A stretch of 14,538 nt of DNA from Patescibacteria group bacterium (GTDB lineage: Bacteria; Patescibacteriota; UBA1384; JAGGWG01). Made by a program: the position numbers and the translations under genes. Under the pieces are notes generated by a model. That model ran no database searches. It worked only from the letters and a program-made list of their open reading frames with translations, and was not told the origin of the DNA. The stretch is from NCBI GenBank assembly GCA_028698375.1, contig JAQVDI010000012.1:1-14538 (forward strand). The letters are read 5' to 3'. Of the stretch, positions 11,000 to 14,538 are shown piece after piece (position 1 is the stretch's first letter; each line of letters begins with the position of its first letter).

Positions 11000-12417
11000 G
11001 ATAATTTTTTCTTTAACGATTTCAAAGCTTGCCAAACTTTTTTCGGTGATTTAAGTAAAGATAAATTTTGCCATAAAAATTTGGGAGAAAAGAAAAAACG
11101 ACTATTCAACTTTTGAATTAAATTTTCCATTTGTCGTGAGGTTAAATTTTTATAATTAAGTAAACTTTTTTTTTGAACATCTACTGGATAATAAGTTTTT
11201 AGCCATTTATTTTTCTTCGCCAAATCATAAAAACGGGTTCCCGGGAAAGGACAAGCCAAAGAAAACATCACACTCGCTGGCTTCATTTTTAAAACCTCGT
11301 GCAAAGTTTTCATAATAGTATCTTCTGTTTCCCAAGGCACAGCACCAATTAAAATGTTTATTTTCGGTGCTATGCCATATTTTTTCAATAAAGCCACCTT
11401 ATTTTTAATATCACTAGCCACAATACCTTTACGTAAATAATTTAAAGCTTTTTGGTCAAAAGACTCCACTCCCAAATCTACATAAACACAACCTGCCTGT
11501 TTTAAATAGCTAACAATTTTCTCGCCCAAACGATCGGTGCGTGCCAAACATCCCCAATTAATATTCAACTTTTTAATCCCCTCGCTGATTTCCTTAATGT
11601 GTTGTTCGCTTTGGATAAATTGATCATCAACAATAGAAACTGATTTAAAACCAAGGTTGGACAACAATTTAAATTCTTTAATGATATTTTTGGCACTACG
11701 AAAGCGAACTATTGGCTTATTGGGATGATGTTTACGATATTCTAATTCCGTAGCAAAATTAGCAGAACAAGGCACACAAAAAATACATTGCCCAAAACAA
11801 CCTCGCGAAGTCAACATCACTGTCCAGGGAAATTGATTAATTTTTGGGTTATAATAAAGTTTATTGTCAACCAAATCTCTAGCCGGAAAAGGCAAAGAAT
11901 TTAAATTATTAATTAGTTGTTCTGGTTTATTGTGTCTTATTTGGCCATTCACCAGATAAGATAGCCCCTTGACTTTTTCTAAATCGGGGTAAGAGAGTAG
12001 CAAATTTTGAATAATTTTTTCTGCTTCTCCTCTTACAACTATGGTTTTCTGGTCTGTAAGAAATTTTTGAGGAAATTGGGTAGGTGCTGGACCCGTAAAA
12101 ATTGTCACAACGTTTTTGCGCATACTACGAATAATTTTTAGAGTTTTTAAATCAGTTCTTAAAGACAAATTAACACTGTGGATAAATATAAAACTACTTT
12201 TATCTTTTTTTAAGAAATTATTTAGATCACGCTCGTGCCAATTCATGGCCGCCCCATCAACATATTTAACTTTGAATCCTAAATCGCGAGCAATTGCCGC
12301 TTGAATTAACACAAAAATATTAGGTATGGGGTAAAGAGAATAAGTACAACCAAAAACTCTTTCTACTGGGCGTTCATCTTTTGTTAGCGACGGCGGGTTT
12401 AAAAAAACTATTTGCAT
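10996..12417 (-). CDS. B12-binding-type radical SAM enzyme
   Basis: A 473-aa protein. Residues 1-140 look like the cobalamin-binding Rossmann domain of this class (IVFLNPPSLTKDERPVERVFG, then PIPNIFVLIQAAIARDLGFKVKYVDG, VVRGEAE at 127-133). The radical SAM core starts near 200: SRGCFGQCIFC has the three iron-sulfur cysteines C207, C211 and C214, with an extra C217. VDDQF, GVESFDQKALNYLRKGI and the FPGTRFYDLA region follow, as in related enzymes. Such proteins catalyse methylation or rearrangement of lipids, cofactors or glycans by a radical mechanism; the substrate is not visible here. The glycosyltransferase gene overlaps its stop by four bases, so the two are probably made together. A typical B12-binding DxHxxG motif is not seen, so cobalamin binding is uncertain. 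Confidence 0.88.
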   Translation of the reverse strand: MQIVFLNPPSLTKDERPVERVFGCTYSLYPIPNIFVLIQAAIARDLGFKVKYVDGAAMNWHERDLNNFLKKDKSSFIFIHSVNLSLRTDLKTLKIIRSMRKNVVTIFTGPAPTQFPQKFLTDQKTIVVRGEAEKIIQNLLLSYPDLEKVKGLSYLVNGQIRHNKPEQLINNLNSLPFPARDLVDNKLYYNPKINQFPWTVMLTSRGCFGQCIFCVPCSANFATELEYRKHHPNKPIVRFRSAKNIIKEFKLLSNLGFKSVSIVDDQFIQSEQHIKEISEGIKKLNINWGCLARTDRLGEKIVSYLKQAGCVYVDLGVESFDQKALNYLRKGIVASDIKNKVALLKKYGIAPKINILIGAVPWETEDTIMKTLHEVLKMKPASVMFSLACPFPGTRFYDLAKKNKWLKTYYPVDVQKKSLLNYKNLTSRQMENLIQKLNSRFFFSPKFLWQNLSLLKSPKKVWQALKSLKKKLS

Positions 12418-12438
12418 AAATTAATTTTTCTTTAATCT

Positions 12439-12469
12439 ACTATAGCAAAATTTATAATACAAATTGCAA
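12439..12469 (-). promoter_or_regulatory. Possible promoter of the radical SAM gene
   Basis: On the - strand TGCTATAGT gives a -10 TATAGT (12439-12444) with a TG extension, and TTGCAA (12464-12469) lies 19 bases upstream, slightly longer than ideal. Transcription would begin near 12432, about 15 bases before the ATG. The gap 12418-12510 is shared with the divergent CCA gene. Confidence 0.45.
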
Positions 12470-12474
12470 CATTC

Positions 12475-12503
12475 TGGAAAAACTCTTAACAACCTGTTAA
12501 ATT
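12475..12503 (+). promoter_or_regulatory. Possible extended -10 promoter of the CCA gene, leaderless
   Basis: TGGAAA (12475-12480, 4 of 6), a 17-base spacer and TAAATT (12498-12503) preceded by TGT. Transcription would start at about 12510, one base before the ATG at 12511. The match is moderate, but the spacing repeats what is seen at pilB. Confidence 0.4.
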
Positions 12504-12510
12504 AGTATTG

Positions 12511-14004
12511 ATGTTGAAAGAAAAAATTAAAGAAATACAAACAAAAAAAGAAATGGCATTTTTAAAAAGCTTTGATAAGAGCCAAACTTTTTTAGTTGGC
12601 GGAGCAATTCGTGATTTTATTTTACAAAAACCAACTAAAGATTTTGATTTTGTAGTGATTGATAAAACCGGTGAAGAAATAGAAAAAAAATTGCAACAAT
12701 ATGGAAAAGTGGAAGAGGTGGAATCGCGCGCTTTTGGTGTTTTTAAATTTATACCAAAAAACTCTAACCTAATTTTTGATATTGCCTTACCCCGTATAGA
12801 TCATTGGACCGGCTTGGGATATAAAGATCTAAAAACTCAAATTGGAGTTTCTTTAAAAGAAGATTTAAGCCGCCGCGATTTTACAATTAATGCTTTAGCA
12901 ATTAATTTGAATGGTGAGCTTGTTGACGAATTTGGAGGCATACAAGATCTTAACCAAAAATTAATTAGAGCAGTTGGTGACCCAAACGAGCGATTTCGCG
13001 AAGATCCATCTCGTATTTTACGCGGTTTACGCCTTGCTTGTGTTTTAGATTTCAAAATTGAAAAGAAGACATTGGCCGCAATGATTAATTTAGCTGAAGA
13101 AATCACAAAACCAGCTCATGGAAACGACACGCGAGTTGCACCGGAAGTTATGGCCGGTGAATTTTTAAAAGGTTTTAGCGCTAATTCCACAAGAATAATT
13201 AAGCTTTTAGATAAAACCGGCATTTTAAAATTGCTTTTACCAGAAATTGAGAAAATGAAAGGCGTCAAACAGCCAGAAATTTTTCATGCTGAAGGCGATG
13301 TCTTCAATCACACTTTAATTGCTCTAGAAAAATTAAAAAATTTAGAAACAAACCCCAAATTAGTAAAAAGCGCTATTCCCATTGATCCCAAAAGCATTCA
13401 TGCAAAATTAGCAATTTTGTTTCATGACTTAGGAAAACCAAAAACTTTCCGCAGCGCAAAAGAAACCGGCGATCGCATTCGTTTTACTGGCCATGATATT
13501 GCTGGCGCCAAAATGTTAGAAATAATTTTTAAGCGACTGCCTTTAAGCGTTTTTGAAAAAGATACGCCCCTACATGTGGATAAAGAAAAATTAATTTGGC
13601 TTGTTAAGCACCATATGGTTTGCGTTGCGGTTGATCCAGAAACAATCCGCCTCTCCACTATGGAAAAATATTTTTTTAATCCGGATAATCGCGGAGGTGA
13701 GCTTTTAGCTTTAAGTTTTGCCGACATATCCGCCACCATCCCCAAAAGCGGCAATCCTGATTTTTCTTTATTCAATGGTTTACTAAAAAAAATAAAAAGT
13801 GTGGCTGAAGTTATTAATAAAAAACAAGGTGAAGAGGCGCTCCCCCATTTTTTAGATGGCACAGAAATTATGAAAATTTTAAATTTAAAGCCCGGTCCTA
13901 AAATTGGTAAAATTAAAAACGAACTCCGCGACTTACAACTAGCTGGCAAATTAAAAAGTGAAGACGAAGCAATAAAATATTTAGAGAACAATAATCTAAA
14001 ATAA
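12511..14004 (+). CDS. cca: CCA-adding tRNA nucleotidyltransferase with HD domain
   Basis: A 497-aa class II nucleotidyltransferase that adds or repairs the 3' CCA end of tRNA. The head domain has GGAIRD (30-35), the metal-binding pair DFDF (D44, D46), the third acid in FDIALPR (D90), RRDFTINALA (121-130, nucleotide-binding) and EDPSRILRGLRLA (164-176). A tRNA-binding helical region follows. From about 258 there is an HD domain (FHAEGDVFNHT, HD pair H305-D306 in LFHDLGKP, then GHD at 327-329 and KHH at 366-368), as in E. coli Cca, where it has phosphohydrolase activity. I chose the ATG at 12511; a TTG at 12508 would add one residue. Its stop is flush against the stop of the convergent recombinase gene. 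Whether it adds CCA or only part of it (A- or CC-adding) cannot be told from motifs. Confidence 0.93.
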   Translation: MLKEKIKEIQTKKEMAFLKSFDKSQTFLVGGAIRDFILQKPTKDFDFVVIDKTGEEIEKKLQQYGKVEEVESRAFGVFKFIPKNSNLIFDIALPRIDHWTGLGYKDLKTQIGVSLKEDLSRRDFTINALAINLNGELVDEFGGIQDLNQKLIRAVGDPNERFREDPSRILRGLRLACVLDFKIEKKTLAAMINLAEEITKPAHGNDTRVAPEVMAGEFLKGFSANSTRIIKLLDKTGILKLLLPEIEKMKGVKQPEIFHAEGDVFNHTLIALEKLKNLETNPKLVKSAIPIDPKSIHAKLAILFHDLGKPKTFRSAKETGDRIRFTGHDIAGAKMLEIIFKRLPLSVFEKDTPLHVDKEKLIWLVKHHMVCVAVDPETIRLSTMEKYFFNPDNRGGELLALSFADISATIPKSGNPDFSLFNGLLKKIKSVAEVINKKQGEEALPHFLDGTEIMKILNLKPGPKIGKIKNELRDLQLAGKLKSEDEAIKYLENNNLK

Positions 14005-14011
14005 TTATTTT
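13998..14011. other. AT palindrome across the convergent gene ends
   Basis: AAAATAATTATTTT spans the stops of the CCA gene and the recombinase gene, which meet with no intergenic base. The + strand continues TTTT and the - strand has AAAATAATTATTTTAG. It could act as a weak bidirectional terminator but has no GC core. Confidence 0.3.
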
Positions 14012-14538
14012 TTATTCCCTGGGTGAAATTTTCTATGGATCTCTTTCAAATGCTTATCCGTTACATGAGTATAGCGCTGAGTCGTAGTAATGGAAGAATG
14101 ACCCAAAATTGCCTGCACCGATCTTAGATCAGCTCCACCTTGCAAAAGTGATGTCGCCGTCGAATGACGCATCGTATGTGGAGAAACTTGTTTGGTAATG
14201 CCCGCTTTCATAGCATAATATTTAATTAATCTTTCTACGGAGCGAACACCAAGCCGTAAATCTTTTTTTGTGCCTTTGTTGTGTATAAATAAAGCTTCAT
14301 CAATATCACTTCTTTTATTCAAATAATTTTTAATAGCATCAATGGCTGAATCGGTTAAAAAAACAACGCGGATTTTACCCCCTTTACCCCGAACAGAGAA
14401 TTCGCCCTTTTTTAAATTAACATCTTTACGATTTAAACCCGCCAATTCACTTACCCGCAAACCAGTTGCAAACAAAGTTTCTAAAATGGCCCGATCACGT
14501 AAATGCTGCTCTTTGCCACTGCTGGGAATAGCCTCAAA
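14005..14538 (-). CDS. XerC/XerD-like tyrosine recombinase (C-terminal part)
   Basis: The gene runs off the right end; 177 residues of the catalytic domain are visible and the N-terminal DNA-binding domain is outside. The frame is open to 14538 and reads RDRAILETLFATGLRVSEL, so the TTG at 14475 is just an internal leucine. All catalytic residues are present: the Arg of GLRVSEL, the Lys of GKGGKIR, the HxxR of HTMRHS, the His of LGHSSITTTQRY and the nucleophile Tyr in RYTHV. Such enzymes cut and rejoin DNA at specific sites, for example to resolve chromosome dimers at dif. Close spacing with the CCA gene suggests a core chromosomal role rather than a phage integrase, but the missing N-terminus prevents certainty. 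No dif-like site was found in the window. Confidence 0.92.
   Translation of the reverse strand, partial: FEAIPSSGKEQHLRDRAILETLFATGLRVSELAGLNRKDVNLKKGEFSVRGKGGKIRVVFLTDSAIDAIKNYLNKRSDIDEALFIHNKGTKKDLRLGVRSVERLIKYYAMKAGITKQVSPHTMRHSTATSLLQGGADLRSVQAILGHSSITTTQRYTHVTDKHLKEIHRKFHPGNKK

Noticed and set aside
11000..11035. Longer start for the glycosyltransferase
   Set aside because: The added residues precede the family's typical MRILFLTSRVPYPP opening, and the ATGA overlap supports 10999.
13422..13991. 189-aa open frame antisense to the CCA gene
   Set aside because: The + frame is a full nucleotidyltransferase with all motifs; the antisense product is Ser/Leu-rich, as expected of a shadow.
1..14538. 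CRISPR arrays, tRNA or rRNA genes and insertion sequences
   Set aside because: No regularly spaced repeats, no tRNA T-arm or acceptor patterns and no transposase genes were seen by eye in the gaps.

Overview
The window looks like part of a small AT-rich bacterial genome of the Patescibacteria (Candidate Phyla Radiation) type. The reasons are inferential: a run of short two-helix pilin-like membrane proteins of the kind common in those genomes, almost no Shine-Dalgarno sequences, overlapping start/stop codons and short intergenic gaps. No rRNA or tRNA is present, so the lineage cannot be fixed from the sequence alone.

Region 1 (1-3181, + strand) starts inside a gene that resembles the C-terminal end of an extracellular solute-binding protein. 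Five consecutive pilin-like genes follow. Each encodes two membrane helices joined by a SGGD-type loop and a K-rich turn (TrbC/VirB2-like, T4SS-pilin type). The first three are coupled by ATGA overlaps. The fourth has its own promoter and a leader hairpin. The fifth is fused through a Ser-rich linker to a secreted 14-cysteine domain whose last eight cysteines have mirror-symmetric spacing. A structured non-coding block separates this array from a convergent PilB/GspE-type ATPase gene (3182-4792, - strand), the likely motor of a type IV pilus.

Region 2 (4793-7195) is a groES-groEL operon with a clear sigma70-like promoter, no visible CIRCE operator, and a strong terminator. Hairpin-forming dispersed repeats lie between groES and groEL and after groEL.

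Region 3 (7000-7997) lies between the stop codons of groEL and a convergent PRC-barrel gene. It holds one unrecognised 242-aa gene with its own promoter, the only canonical Shine-Dalgarno site noticed in the window, its own terminator and a higher GC content. The whole segment is bracketed by 19-bp inverted repeats, which suggests an acquired cassette.

Region 4 (7997-12417, - strand) contains the PRC-barrel gene, the conserved rpsF-ssb-rpsR operon, and a pair made of a B12-binding-type radical SAM enzyme and a GT4 glycosyltransferase joined by an ATGA overlap.

Region 5 (12418-14538) has a divergent promoter region, a CCA-adding tRNA nucleotidyltransferase with an HD domain (+), and the C-terminal part of a XerC/XerD-like tyrosine recombinase (-) that runs off the window end. 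The last two genes are convergent with no intergenic base between their stop codons.

Recurring regulatory features are extended -10 promoters placed so close to the start codon that pilB and the CCA gene are probably leaderless, and several hairpin repeats of the GTCAT...ATCTC kind in the gaps. The longest gene-free stretches are all under 200 bases; each is described below.
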